From Globisporangium splendens (lineage: Eukaryota; Oomycota; Peronosporomycetes; Pythiales; Pythiaceae), in assembly GCA_006386115.1 (NCBI GenBank), contig VFIW01000022.1, positions 600,307-659,952 of the forward strand: 59,646 bases of DNA. Direction: 5' to 3'. Of this stretch, positions 1-10,503 are shown one piece after another (the stretch's first letter is position 1; every line of letters begins with the position of its first letter). Made by a program: the position numbers and the translations under genes. The notes under the pieces were generated by a model that was given only the letters and a program-made list of their open reading frames with translations, was not told the DNA's origin and ran no database searches.

Positions 1-36
1 TTGTATATGTTGTGTGTTGTGTGCGAGTAGTCGTGT

Positions 37-109
37 GTCCTCGTGGCCCAATGGATAAGGCATCCGCCTACGAAGCGGGAGATTGCGGGTTCGAGTCCCG
101 TCGAAGACT
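37..109 (+). tRNA. tRNA-Arg(ACG), copy 1
   Basis: A 73-nt cloverleaf can be drawn by hand: acceptor GTCCTCG with CGAAGAC, a 3-bp D stem GCC/GGC, anticodon stem TCCGC/GCGGG around the loop CTACGAA (anticodon ACG at loop positions 3-5), and T stem GCGGG/CCCGT around TTCGAGT. The A-box and B-box promoters are intact, and a T-rich pol III terminator follows within a few bases. The acceptor stem has one C4-A69 mismatch, shared by all five copies. No CCA is encoded, as expected in eukaryotes. Confidence 0.9.
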
Positions 110-551
110 ATCTTTTCTTTTCTTTCTTCCGTTCTCTCTTCTTCTTCTTTTCGGTTGGTGTCTGTGTTGTTCTACGGCGCCTCGTTCGTTCTGGCTCGAC
201 GGTCTTCTCGCTCACTCGATCGCTCGCTCGCTCGGTCGGTCCCAACTCTCCGCTTCTCAGCGCATTTTCTCCTTCAGTCTTGCCGGCATCGGGACGTCTG
301 TATTGCTTTGTTCTTGTTCTTGTTCTCTTTGGTCCCATATGTGTTGCGTGGCTCTGCTCCTCACGCGAGGAGCTGTTCGCTCTTTTGGTGGTCTTGCTGC
401 GTGCGCGCGCGCGGTGAGAGGGCTGCGAGGTGTGTGTTTGCGAGAGGCATATATTTGCATTTGTCGGCGTTGCTTTGTGTGTGTGTGTTGTATGGTGCGT
501 GTGTGTGTGGTTGGTTTGTATATGTTGTGTGTTGTGTGCGAGTAGTCGTGT

Positions 552-624
552 GTCCTCGTGGCCCAATGGATAATGCATCCGCCTACGAAGCGGGAGATTG
601 CGGGTTCGAGTCCCGTCGAAGACT
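552..624 (+). tRNA. tRNA-Arg(ACG), copy 2, with D-stem mutation
   Basis: Identical to copy 1 except for G to T at position 574 (tRNA nucleotide 23 by simple count), which replaces a D-stem G-C pair by U-C. The anticodon ACG, T arm and T-run terminator are intact. With only three D-stem pairs to begin with, this copy may fold poorly and could be a pseudo-tRNA. It sits in the most diverged unit of the array. Confidence 0.8.
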
Positions 625-1112
625 ATCTTTTCTTTTCTTTTCTTTCTTCCGTTCTCTCTTCTTCTTCTTTTCGGTTGGTGTCTGTGTTGTTCTACGGCGC
701 CTCGTTCGTTCTGGCTCGAACAGCCTCCGCTCCCTCGATCGCTCGCATGCGCCTTCTGTCGGTCCCACTCTCCGCTTCTCAGCGCATTTTCTCCTTTCAT
801 TCTTGCCGTCAATCGGCGTCTGTATTGCCTGCTTGTTCTTGTTCCTTGTTCTCTTTGTCCCAGATGTGTTTGCGTGGCTCTGCTCCTCATGCCGATGTAG
901 CTGTTCGCTCTTTTTGGTGGTCTTGCTGCGTGCGCGCGCGCGGTGAGAGGGCTGCGAGGTGTGTGTTTGCGAGAGGCATATATTTGCATTTGTCTGCGTT
1001 GCTTTGTGTGTGTGTGTTGTATGGTGCGTGTGTGTGTTGTTGTTGTTGTTGTTTTGCGTGTGTGTGTGTGGTTGGTTTGTATATGTTGTGTGTTGTGTGC
1101 GAGTAGTCGTGT

Positions 1113-1185
1113 GTCCTCGTGGCCCAATGGATAAGGCATCCGCCTACGAAGCGGGAGATTGCGGGTTCGAGTCCCGTCGAAGACT
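1113..1185 (+). tRNA. tRNA-Arg(ACG), copy 3
   Basis: Sequence identical to copy 1, with the same cloverleaf, ACG anticodon, C4-A69 acceptor mismatch and downstream T run. It lies 547 bp before copy 4. Confidence 0.9.
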
Positions 1186-1659
1186 ATCTTTTCTTTTCTT
1201 TCTTCCGTTCTCTCTTCTTCTTCTTTTCGGTTGGTGTCTGTGTTGTTCTACGGCGCCTCGTTCGTTCTGGCTCGACGGTCTTCTCGCTCACTCGATCGCT
1301 CGCTCGGTCGGTCGGTCCCAACTCTCCGCTTCTCAGCGCATTTTCTCCTTCAGTCTTGCCGGCATCGGGACGTCTGTATTGCTTTGTTCTTGTTCTTGTT
1401 CTCTTTGGTCCCATATGTGTTGCGTGGCTCTGCTCCTCATGCGAGGAGCTGTTCGCTCTTTTGGTGGTCTTGCTGCGTGCGCGCGCGCGGTGAGAGGGCT
1501 GCGAGGTGTGTGTTTGCGAGAGGCATATATTTGCATTTGTCTGCGTTGCTTTGTGTGTGTGTGTTGTATGGTGCGTGTGTGTGTTGTTGTTGTTGTTGTT
1601 TTGCGTGTGTGTGTGTGGTTGGTTTGTATATGTTGTGTGTTGTGTGCGAGTAGTCGTGT

Positions 1660-1732
1660 GTCCTCGTGGCCCAATGGATAAGGCATCCGCCTACGAAGCG
1701 GGAGATTGCGGGTTCGAGTCCCGTCGAAGACT
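1660..1732 (+). tRNA. tRNA-Arg(ACG), copy 4
   Basis: Sequence identical to copies 1 and 3, with the same cloverleaf, internal A and B boxes and T-run terminator. It lies exactly 547 bp from copies 3 and 5. Confidence 0.9.
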
Positions 1733-2206
1733 ATCTTTTCTTTTCTTTCTTCCGTTCTCTCTTCTTCTTCTTTTCGGTTGGTGTCTGTGTTGTTCTACGG
1801 CGCCTCGTTCGTTCTGGCTCGACGGTCTTCTCGCTCACTCGATCGCTCGCTCGCTCGGTCGGTCTCAACTCTCCGCTTCTCAGCGCATTTTCTCCTTCAG
1901 TCTTGCCGGCATCGGGACGTCTGTATTGCTTTGTTCTTGTTCTTGTTCTCTTTGGTCCCATATGTGTTGCGTGGCTCTGCTCCTCATGCGAGGAGCTGTT
2001 CGCTCTTTTGGTGGTCTTGCTGCGTGCGCGCGCGCGGTGAGAGGGCTGCGAGGTGTGTGTTTGCGAGAGGCATATATTTGCATTTGTCTGCGTTGCTTTG
2101 TGTGTGTGTGTTGTATGGTGCGTGTGTGTGTTGTTGTTGTTGTTGTTTTGCGTGTGTGTGTGTGGTTGGTTTGTATATGTTGTGTGTTGTGTGCGAGTAG
2201 TCGTGT

Positions 2207-2279
2207 GTCCTCGTGGCCCAATGGATAAGGCATCCGCCTACGAAGCGGGAGATTGCGGGTTCGAGTCCCGTCGAAGACT
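2207..2279 (+). tRNA. tRNA-Arg(ACG), copy 5
   Basis: Sequence identical to copies 1, 3 and 4. The repeat unit that follows is interrupted 292 bp downstream by the family A Gypsy element, so this tRNA gene itself is left intact. Confidence 0.9.
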
Positions 2280-2571
2280 ATCTTTTCTTTTCTTTCTTCC
2301 GTTCTCTCTTCTTCTTCTTTTCGGTTGGTGTCTGTGTTGTTCTACGGCGCCTCGTTCGTTCTGGCTCGACGGTCTTCTCGCTCACTCGATCGCTCGCTCG
2401 GTCGGTCGGTCCCAACTCTCCGCTTCTCAGCGCATTTTCTCCTTCAGTCTTGCCGGCATCGGGACGTCTGTATTGCTTTGTTCTTGTTCTTGTTCTCTTT
2501 GGTCCCATATGTGTTGCGTGGCTCTGCTCCTCACGCGAGGAGCTGTTCGCTCTTTTGGTGGTCTTGCTGCG

Positions 2572-3061
2572 TGTAACGATTTGGGGTCTTCTTGAACGCT
2601 GATTGGCTGAAAGTCGGAAAGTCGGAAAGTCGGAACTTGATTGGTCGAAAGTCGGAAAGCGTTGGCGTGGACTCGGAGGAGGAGGTGGCGACTTGATGGA
2701 AAATTGGAAAGTGAATTGAACGGAGGACTTAGTTCGCTCGCACTACATCTAAGCCTCCTTGCATGCATGCCTATCCTTTTCTTCAACTGATTCGACTTTT
2801 CTTCCTATCCAGGTGTTCGACCTGCAACTGTATTTTTATCTGACTAGTTACCTCTAACTGTATACTTTTGACCTGCATGAAAAGGAGAGCCTGACCTCGA
2901 GTCCGAGGTCAGGTGCACGTTACACATGCTTTGACGCTCCGCACGCAAGGCACGTGCGAGGTCAGGCACATGCCGATCCTACGCGCGTGCCTGGCGTGCG
3001 AGGTCAGGCACATGCCGATCCTACGCGCGTGCCTGGCGTGCGAGGTCAGGCACACGTGACA
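2572..3061 (-). repeat. Family A LTR (3' LTR of the element), 490 bp
   Basis: It matches the sequence at 9300-9739 almost base for base apart from two copy-number differences. A short AAAGTCGG-type repeat has one extra copy here, and a 42-bp unit at 2955-3058 is present about 2.5 times against once in the other LTR. Ends are TGTAACG...GTGACA on the plus strand. Confidence 0.92.
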
Positions 3062-6000
3062 TCCCCCCAGACTTGACTTCACGTTGGGAGTCTTGGAACT
3101 CTTGAAGGAGTCGATGCCAATGCGAAACATGGCGGATGTTCTTCTCGTACTCCCACGTACTCTCGTGTGCAGGATACCCAAACCACTTGACCAACCACAC
3201 ACTCTGGCGGTTGTGGACTTTTCGACGCAGTAAGGCTTCCACAACGTGCAGAGCTTCACCAGTCTCGTCGTCGAGGATGACTGGGGCTGCTTTCGGAATT
3301 GGCCTCGTGTAAAACTTGGTCGGATTCTCAACGTAGTGGCTGAGCAACTCCACATTGAACGCTGGGTGCAAACGCTTCATGTTTGGAGGCAATACCAATC
3401 GAGCCACATTCTTGTTCACCACGGCGTCGATCTTAAACGGTCCAACCTTCTTCGCTGCCAACTTTGCTTTTTGAAGTGAAGTGCTTCGGGCGACCGTCTT
3501 CAAAGGTAGGTTCTTCGTGTCCAACATGACGAGATTGCCAGCTTCAAATTCCACATCGCGACGCTTCCTGTCGTAGTATTTCTTCTGGCGTTCTTGAGCA
3601 TGCTTGAGGTTCTCTTGGGCAAGCTTGATGATTTGTTGGCGTTTCTCCGCAAAGTTCTTGGCAAACTCAGCGACATCTACTTGTTCGATGACTCCGTCCT
3701 CGACGCCAAACTCTTGGGCAATAAGATTGCGCACCTTTCTTCCGTGTCGATCTCGAACGGTGTGAACTTGGTCGACTCATTCACGAGAGTTGCATGAGCA
3801 AACTCGATCATTCCAAGGTGGCTCACCCAATCGTCTCCATGGTATGACACCATGCATTGCAGCGCATCTTCCAACACGAGGTTCTGACGCTCGGTTTGTC
3901 CGTCTGCTTGCGCGCGATGAGATGTAGTCATGCTTAGCTTGATACCCATGAGCTTGGTCAGCGATTTCCAAAAGTCCGACGTGAACTTTGGATCGCGGTC
4001 ACTGATGATGACCTTCGGCAAACCGTGGTGACGCACCACTGCCTCGAAGAATACCTTGGCAGTACCTTCGGCATCTGCTGTCGAGTGTGTTGGATGATAC
4101 TTCGGACGCTTCGACAACTTGTCCACCGTGACAAAGATGGCGTCGAAACCATCGGAGACTGGAAGTCCTGTGATGAAATCCATCGACACAACATCCCAGC
4201 ACTCTTGCGGTGTCGGGATTGGCATCATCAAGCCGATCTTCTTCCGATTGTTTGACTTCCATCGTGCACAAGTCTGACAACTGCCAACATACTCGTGGAT
4301 GTCCTTCTCCAAGGTGAGCCAGTAGTACCATTGAGCTGCCTTTAGCTGAGTTCGACGAACTCCTGGATGAGAAGCCACTGGAGCATCGTGGAACTCTTGG
4401 ATCACATCTGTGATCAACTTGTTCGAGTTTGGGACACACAATCGCAATACCGGGTGCTTCGTTCGCAAGAACAGAAGACCATTGCGCTTCTCGAACTTGT
4501 CGTTCCCTTCGCGACTCTGCCACACCTTGGCAAAACTCGGGTCGCGGGAATAGCCAGCTTGAAAGGCTTTCTTCGTCGCTTCGGAAAAGTGGACACTTGC
4601 CCACTGTGCGTCGACGGTGTGGACTTGCTCTTGCCGTACTGCCACGGCGCGTCTCTCCCCCCGAAAGTCCACAGCGGAGAGAAAGACGGAGCAATCTGAA
4701 TCAGGCAAGTGGCGTAGAAATGCCGCAGATACCACAAGACGAGAAATAGACTGCGACCGAGCGTGACACGCATCATCGCAAGCGTGCACTTCGGGAGTCG
4801 AGACCATGATGGATTCATCAGATGGCTTGTCATCTTCCAGTCCTGGTCGAGACAAGGCATCAGCAACCACATTGGTACTGCCTTTCACGTGGTGCAGGAC
4901 AAAATCAAACTGGGAGAAGAACGTCAGCATCCGCGCAAGCTTGGGAGTCACCTTCGGATGATGTAGCATCCACCGACAAGCCGAATTGTCCGTAAACACA
5001 TCGAACTGACGACCATGAAGGTAGTGTCGCCACTTTGACAACGCAAACTTGATTGCAAGCAGCTCTTTCTCATGAGCAGGCCACTTTTCCTCATACTGCC
5101 CAAACTTCTTTGAATAGAAGGCAATGGGAGCGTCAAACCCGTCGATCTTTTGAGACAAGACACCACCCATGCAGTAGCCCGAGGCATCCGTTGTTACCGT
5201 GAACCGACAGTCAAAGTCAGGTAAACGCAACGTCGGAGCCTGTTGCAGTGCCAACTTCAAGGCACGAAAGGCGTGATCATGTTCGGATGACCATGTCCAC
5301 TTTGCATCCTTCTTGATCAGCCTATGCAGCGGCAACGCAATCCGCGCAAAGTCGCAAATAAACCGACGATAGTATCCGGCGAGACCGAGAAAACTCAACA
5401 ATGTCTTCTGCGTCGTCGGAGTAGGATACTTCTCGATCGCGGTTGTCTTGTTTGCGTCGACTTGGATCCCTTCAGCCGTGACTGTGTGACCGAGGAAATG
5501 GACACTGGACTTGCCGAACTCGCACTTGGACAGGCGAGCGTACAACTTCTCATGACGGAGGACTTCACAGACCATCGCCAGATGTTGCGCATGATCTTTC
5601 ATCGAGCGGGAGAAGATACAGATGTCGTCGAGATACACGACAACAAACTTGAATTTGCCAAAGAGTACTCGCATAAGACGAGACCATACTCCCGGCATAC
5701 CCGCTAATCCCATCGGAGCGACACACCATTGGTACGTTTCCTTTTGCGACCTAAAAGCCGTGTAAGGACGACTGTCAGGCTTCACGCGCATCTGGTGGTA
5801 ACCTTGCGCGAGGTCGATCACCGTGAATACCGTCGCACCGAGCATCTGATCAAAGAGTTCCTCTATGTGTGGTAGAGGAATCTTGGGGATCTTCGTCTGG
5901 CTGTTGACATACCGATAGTCGATGACCCAACGTATCGGCACCTTTGTGTTGCCACTGCGCAGCCATTCAGCGCGCTTCACAGCCATACCCGTCGCGGGAT

Positions 6001-6409
6001 CCTTTTTCGGAACACCGAAGATATTGGAGATCCATGGGGAGTTCGATACTTCAATCCATCCCTTCTTCACGTTGTCGCGAACGAACTCTTCCAACGCGTC
6101 TTGCTCTGTCTTGGACAGACGAAACGGCGGACGCGAGCTTGGCACTGCGTCTGGCTTCGGCTGGAGCTCAAAGTTCACAGCACGCTCTGGCGGTAAGCCA
6201 TCCGGAAGTAACTCCGGGAAACAGTCCGCGAACCGATCAATGACAGGTTTCAACTCTGGCGGGACGACTGGAGAAATGTCGTTAACTGCGGACACCTTTA
6301 CGACGAACAACTCTTCATACTCTGCATTCTTGATCTTGGAGCAGATTTCACTACCGCTGCGCTCGTGCACAGAGGTGTCTTCCGGCATGCAAACGTCTGC
6401 TTTCTCCAA
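3021..6409 (-). pseudogene. Family A pol: RT, RNase H, integrase, chromodomain (frameshifted)
   Basis: The main frame (6409-3677) encodes reverse transcriptase with the YLDD catalytic motif at about 5625-5636. RNase H follows (a TTDASGYCMGG segment near 5190), then integrase with an HHCC zinc-binding segment (HPGV..., CQTC) and the D,D,E residues in VSMDF, SDRD and DGQTERQ contexts. A one-frame shift near 3735 moves the integrase C-terminus and a chromodomain (WLVKWFGYPAHESTWEY, about 3120-3240) into a second frame ending at 3021. The chromodomain places the element among chromoviruses, which in known cases target heterochromatin marks. Another frame change separates this region from the gag/protease frame near 6400. 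At this copy the breaks look like decay rather than programmed shifts. Confidence 0.88.
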
Positions 6410-7694
6410 TCAATGATCGGATTGTGCTTGACGAACCATGGCTGACCGAAGATGACATCGTGGCTGTTGGGTAGATCCCATTCCGTAAACTGCACTGCCT
6501 CAAACTTCTTGTCTTGTACTTGGCACGATGCTTCCACCTCGTTCACTTGTTTCTTGGTCCTTCTGCTGTCGAATCCTTGCGCTTCGATCACTGCTGTATT
6601 CAGCACTTTCTTCACCAACCCACGCTGGATCAGGTTGGTCGAGGCACCGCTGTCAATCAAAATGCGCACGTCATTACCATCTACGCGACCGTCCACAACA
6701 AACAAGTTGCTTTTACGTGTAATTTCCACTGCGTTTAACTCCACATTGTCAAACACAATGGGATAATCAACTTCATCCATTGTCGCCAGGTTGTGCTCAA
6801 CCATCGGACTTGATCGACGAGCTCGCTGTGTCGGACGCTGATATCTTGAGTTACGCATCGTCTGTGGCGTACTCACTTGTCTCTGCTGGCGCGGTGCACG
6901 ACACTCTGACGCTCGATGTCCAGGTCGATTGCAATTGAAGCAAAGGCGCTGACGCAAACACTCTTCACGACCCAAGACTCGGACATTGTCCACTTCCATT
7001 GGACTTGCACCATTCAGTCGGTATTGGCGATTGTCGAAACGCCTGTACCTAGGTTCTGAGCGGGACCGACCTCCATCCGCAGAGCGACGGTGCGAACGGT
7101 CATAATCCAGCGCTAGAGTGATGGCTTCCGACAACGTGGAACATCGGCGATAACGCACCTCCGTTCGGATCGCTGGAGCTAATCCTCGCACAAAGTACAT
7201 GATCTTGTCGAGCTCACTCATCTCTTGAACTTGTGTGATAACATGCCTAAAACGACTGACGTAGTCGTCGAGGCCACGGCACTGACCCTGGGATAGCTCA
7301 CCCAACTGGTCGCGCAAGCGCTCTTGTAGATCGGCGGGAACAAATTCGTTTCCTAGTTCCAGGAAGAATTGATCAACCGTCTCGATCTCTGTCTTCTTCA
7401 CAATGAACCACTGGGCAGCTCCTTGCCGCAGGGTTCCTCCCAACATCGCCAAAAGGCGTGGTTGAAGACTAGCATCCTGTCTGTCAATGTTCCTCGCCTT
7501 TAAATAGTCTCGACTTGCTCTTTATACAATTGGAACGATTCTTGTAACGCTCCACTATAAACCGGTAATTTACATCCCTCTAACTTAATCTCTGACTCCC
7601 GTTTCACTTGCTGGAACTCTCGGATCATCTCTGCTTGCTGGTTTAGCACTGCCAGCATACTCTGCAACAACTGGGCATTCGCTGGTTCGCTCAT
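6298..7694 (-). pseudogene. Family A gag with CCHC knuckle and aspartic protease (frameshifted)
   Basis: Gag probably starts at 7694 (MSEPANAQLL...), an N-terminal region followed by the conserved segment LPVYSGALQESFQLYKEQV. A 1-nt loss in an ATTTAAA context near 7500 breaks the frame, and the rest reads from about 7497 to 6298. It contains the retrotransposon-gag core, a CCHC knuckle (CFNCNRPGHRASEC, near 6930) and the protease motif LIDSGAST (near 6640-6660). Gag packages element RNA and the protease processes the polyprotein. The protease lies in the gag frame, and RT is in the -1 frame relative to it. Confidence 0.85.
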
Positions 7695-7883
7695 ATTGGT
7701 AATTTTCTTGACTTGACTTCACACTTGGTATTTTACGTAACCGGTTTCACTTGACTTGGCAGGCAGGGACGGGAGTCGAGATTCTATCTTATGGGATCTT
7801 AAAAACCAGTATAATACGAAGCTATACTTTTATTTTTTTACTATTTTTTTGTTTTGTTTCTTTTATTTTTTAATTGTGAATTT

Positions 7884-8234
7884 TTAGTCGAACTTAGGCG
7901 GAGGAACTTGACCTGGACGCAGCTTGGCCTTCCCAGTAGCTGTACTCGATGCCGGTGGGTCTCGTAGCGCGCGGCGAAAACACTCGCCAATACCGTCGGA
8001 TACGTCGATGATTCCTTGAGCGATCCGGATTAGAGCCTTCTTTGCGCGTTTCTTCTTCAGCTTGTCTGGACACTTGTCTACGTGCTTCTCTAGCACTTCA
8101 CAGATCCGGAAAGCCTTCGTCAGACAGTTCACGAGGTCTTGACGGGCTTTATCAGCTTCTGCAGGTTTTGGCACGCCTAAGTACGTAAAGCTGCCTTGAA
8201 TCGGGACCTGCTTGACGCGCGGCTTCTTGGGCAT
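7884..8234 (-). CDS. Small ORF upstream of gag in the family A element
   Basis: An intact 116-residue frame (MPKKPRVKQVPIQ...) lies between the primer-binding side and gag, separated from gag by about 190 bp. The N-terminus is basic, the middle is rich in Lys/Arg with four Cys and could be helical, and the C-terminus is Pro-rich. I recognise no domain. It may be an element-specific accessory protein or captured host sequence. It has no frame break, unlike the gag and pol regions next to it. It could also be a detached N-terminal part of gag. Confidence 0.5.
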   Translation of the reverse strand: MPKKPRVKQVPIQGSFTYLGVPKPAEADKARQDLVNCLTKAFRICEVLEKHVDKCPDKLKKKRAKKALIRIAQGIIDVSDGIGECFRRALRDPPASSTATGKAKLRPGQVPPPKFD

Positions 8235-8528
8235 CGAGTTGGGGAGGTTATCAACTCTGGGAGTTCACAATCAATGTCTTGATCCTCAAATGAGGGCTTC
8301 ACCAAGGCACGCCTGACGATGACACCACGGAATAACACCCTAAAGAACACAGACAGTTAGGGCAAACCCGAGACACCGTGCCACTATTCGAGAAACCGAG
8401 GTAGACCAGAACACAGAATTACGCACAAAAGCACGACTGGCTCAACACTACAGGAGTTACTACCACAGAACACCAAAGGGTCAACGCACCGACAATGATT
8501 CCGGGATTTATGTCACTAAATGCAACAC

Positions 8529-9181
8529 TGTAATGGGGCGCTGTTCACAACAGTCCCCAATACACGGCACACACGCTTGTGCGACTTGAGGAAGCGATCT
8601 CCCGACTTGGAGGGAGGGAAGACGACTTGAGTACTTGAGGGTAAAATTGCAACTGAATTAAAACGCTTATGGTTCCTGTCGCTACTTGTAAATGAACCCC
8701 AAGGGCTCCTAGAGGTTTTATAACTAAAACCTAAACATACACAATAAAACCTATGAATCTGATATATAAAACCTTGGGTACACTGAGGTTGAACCTACGG
8801 GATCTCCTGGAAACTTGAACTTGAAGTCCCGTGGAAAATTCCCTGCAAAGTGATTGGCTACAGCCACTCACTTTAGGTGGCAGAGACACGTCGGTCTCAT
8901 CACCTGTGCAGTTTCCCAAGTAGGAACCATCACTCAGTACTTGATTAGTACATGGATGTCATCACTCTGTACTGATTAGTACATGTGAACAACATTCTGC
9001 ACTGATCAGCACAGAGAGCGCTCGCGACGTCATGGGATGACGTCACATGTGCATGTGGGACTGTCGTACTGTAATCCCTTTGTTAATTGTCTCTCCACAA
9101 TGCACACTGAAGGTGGTGTGTGGCACACTAGATCTGAGAACAGATCCACCTTCATGTAATGGCTAAGTATAGCCCATTACA
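8529..9181 (-). repeat. Solo LTR of family B nested in the family A element
   Basis: The 653-bp segment is the reverse complement of the family B LTRs at 50912-51563 and 57889-58508, with TGTAATGG...TTACA ends. It is flanked by a perfect 5-bp duplication AACAC (8524-8528 and 9182-9186). A full family B element therefore inserted into family A and was later reduced to one LTR by LTR-LTR recombination. It is closest to the 50912 LTR in its 3' part and to the 57889 LTR at its 5' edge. Confidence 0.93.
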
Positions 9182-9282
9182 AACACCCGTTCAGAAAGCG
9201 GCTCGAATAACAACCTCGGAGGTGCCTGGCTTGGACGACGACGGCGACTTGAACGCTTCGAAACGGTCACACTCCCCCCTGA

Positions 9283-9297
9283 CGCAAAGTGCTACCA
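9283..9297 (-). other. Primer-binding site of the family A element
   Basis: On the minus strand, TGGTAGCACTTTGCG lies two bases inside the 5' LTR. Its first eight bases match the complement of an initiator-tRNA-like 3' end (...TGCTACCA). The family B elements carry TGGTAGCACTTCG at the same distance from their LTRs. The primer identity is inferred. Confidence 0.7.
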
Positions 9298-9299
9298 GA

Positions 9300-9739
9300 T
9301 GTAACGATTTGGGGTCTTCTTGAACGCTGATTGGCTGAAAGTCGGAAAGTCGGAACTTGATTGGTCGGAAGTCGGAAAGCGTTGGCGTGGACTCGGAGGA
9401 GGAGGTGGCGACTTGATGGCAAATTGGAAAGTGAATTGAATGGAGGACTTAGTTCGCTCGCACTACATCTAAGCCTCCTTGCATGCATGCCTATCCTTTT
9501 CTTCAACTGATTCGACTTTTCTTCCTATCCAGGTGTTCGACCTGCAACTGTATTTTTATCTGACTAGTTACCTCTAACTGTATACTTTTGACCTGCATGA
9601 AAAGGAGAGCCTGACCTCGAGTCCGAGGTCAGGTGCACGTTACACATGCCTTGACGCTCCGCACGCAAGGCACGTGCGCGGTCTGGCACATGCCGATCTT
9701 ACGCGCGTGCCTGGCGTGCGAGGTCAGGCACATGTGATA
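9300..9739 (-). repeat. Family A LTR (5' LTR of the element), 440 bp
   Basis: It is homologous to 2572-3061. It carries one copy of the 42-bp G/C-rich unit and one fewer AAAGTCGG repeat. It ends in GTGATA against GTGACA in the partner. Differences between the LTRs are few, which suggests a relatively recent insertion. Confidence 0.92.
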
Positions 9740-9744
9740 CTGCG

Positions 9745-9865
9745 CGTGATGAGAGGGCTGCGAGGTGTGTGTTTGCGAGAGGCGTATATTTGCATTTGTC
9801 GGCGTTGCTTTGTGTGTGTGGGTTGTATGGTGCGTGTGTGTGCGTGTGTTGTTGTTATTGGTTTA
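9745..9865 (+). repeat. Remainder of the interrupted tRNA-Arg repeat unit
   Basis: Sequence from GAGAGGGCTGCGAGG through the (GT)n tract matches the distal third of the 547-bp unit. The array then ends in unrelated A/T-richer DNA with no further tRNA. This is therefore the right-hand edge of the array. Confidence 0.85.
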
Positions 9866-10503
9866 ATAAATACACTTGATTATAGAATATACGAATGACG
9901 GTGATGCGGAAATGTTCTCGCTGCATATGATTCAACCACGCCCGTGAAGACGTATGACCACTAGACAGGTGCGTTGACGAGAAACAAGAACTCACGTGGG
10001 CGAAGGTTACAGTGGCCAAGGCGCGAAATAACAAATCCACGTGTGCGTACATTGCTGTGCGAATGTTACAATGGTCACGGTGCGAATGAATCTCAATGGC
10101 ACACGATGCGATTCCATAGCTTTCCCAACGACTATCGTATCAAGGCAAGCACAGTGACATATTGCGTTGGTGAAAACACGTATGCAGTAAAAGCACGTAT
10201 ATTTCAAGGCTGTTATCTTGAGTCTCATGCTCTTATTCTTACGTGTCGTGCGGTGTCTGGTGTAGTTCGCTACCACCAACCAGCTCCAGAGGACAACAAC
10301 CCACTCCGTATTGTCCTGGCTTGATTGGAATGTTGGGATCTTCGCCTACCGAAGCACGACATCTCTGGGCGTTGTTGCCCCCGCAATGTGCAAGTGTAAG
10401 GTTTTCTTTTTGGCTTTGCTCCACTGACCCTAGACGCGACAGTGTCCTGTACGTCTCTCGAGATCTCGCAATCGTTACTCAACAATCGTGCATTCCGTTG
10501 CTT

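Larger units (their letters stand above)
1..2571 (+). repeat. Tandem array of tRNA-Arg repeat units (about 547 bp each)
   Basis: Five successive units each hold a tRNA-Arg(ACG) gene, a T/C-rich tract, a conserved mixed-sequence middle and a G/T-rich tract with (TTG)n and (GT)n runs. Spacings between successive tRNA starts are 515, 561, 547 and 547 bp. Units 3, 4 and 5 are nearly identical. Unit 2 is the most diverged, and unit 1 lacks a (TTG)n segment. The window opens inside a unit, so the array probably continues to the left. The fifth unit is cut at 2571 by a Gypsy element and resumes at 9745. The near identity of units 3-5 suggests recent unequal crossing over or gene conversion. The long open frames across the array are by-products of the skewed composition. 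Confidence 0.93.
2572..9739 (-). mobile_element. Ty3/Gypsy chromovirus, family A (defective, 7.2 kb)
   Basis: The element is bounded by LTRs that on the minus strand begin TGTCACGTG and end CGTTACA. A 5-bp duplication CTGCG (2567-2571 and 9740-9744) flanks it. The primer-binding site is at 9283-9297 and the polypurine tract at 3062-3071, both on the minus strand. Read on the minus strand the order is 5' LTR, nested solo LTR, a small upstream ORF, gag with CCHC and protease, RT, RNase H, integrase, chromodomain, 3' LTR. The coding region has frame breaks near 7500, 6400 and 3735, so the copy cannot make its full set of proteins. It landed in a spacer of the tRNA-Arg array. Confidence 0.93.

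Noticed and set aside
1..2571. CRISPR-like array
   Set aside because: The repeats are hundreds of bases long with no short repeat/unique spacer pattern, and the context is eukaryotic.
12..2602. Many overlapping long open frames on both strands of the first 2.6 kb
   Set aside because: They run through tRNA genes and simple T/C and G/T tracts, repeat with the 547-bp period, and have low-complexity Cys/Val/Phe/Ser products. They are composition artefacts.
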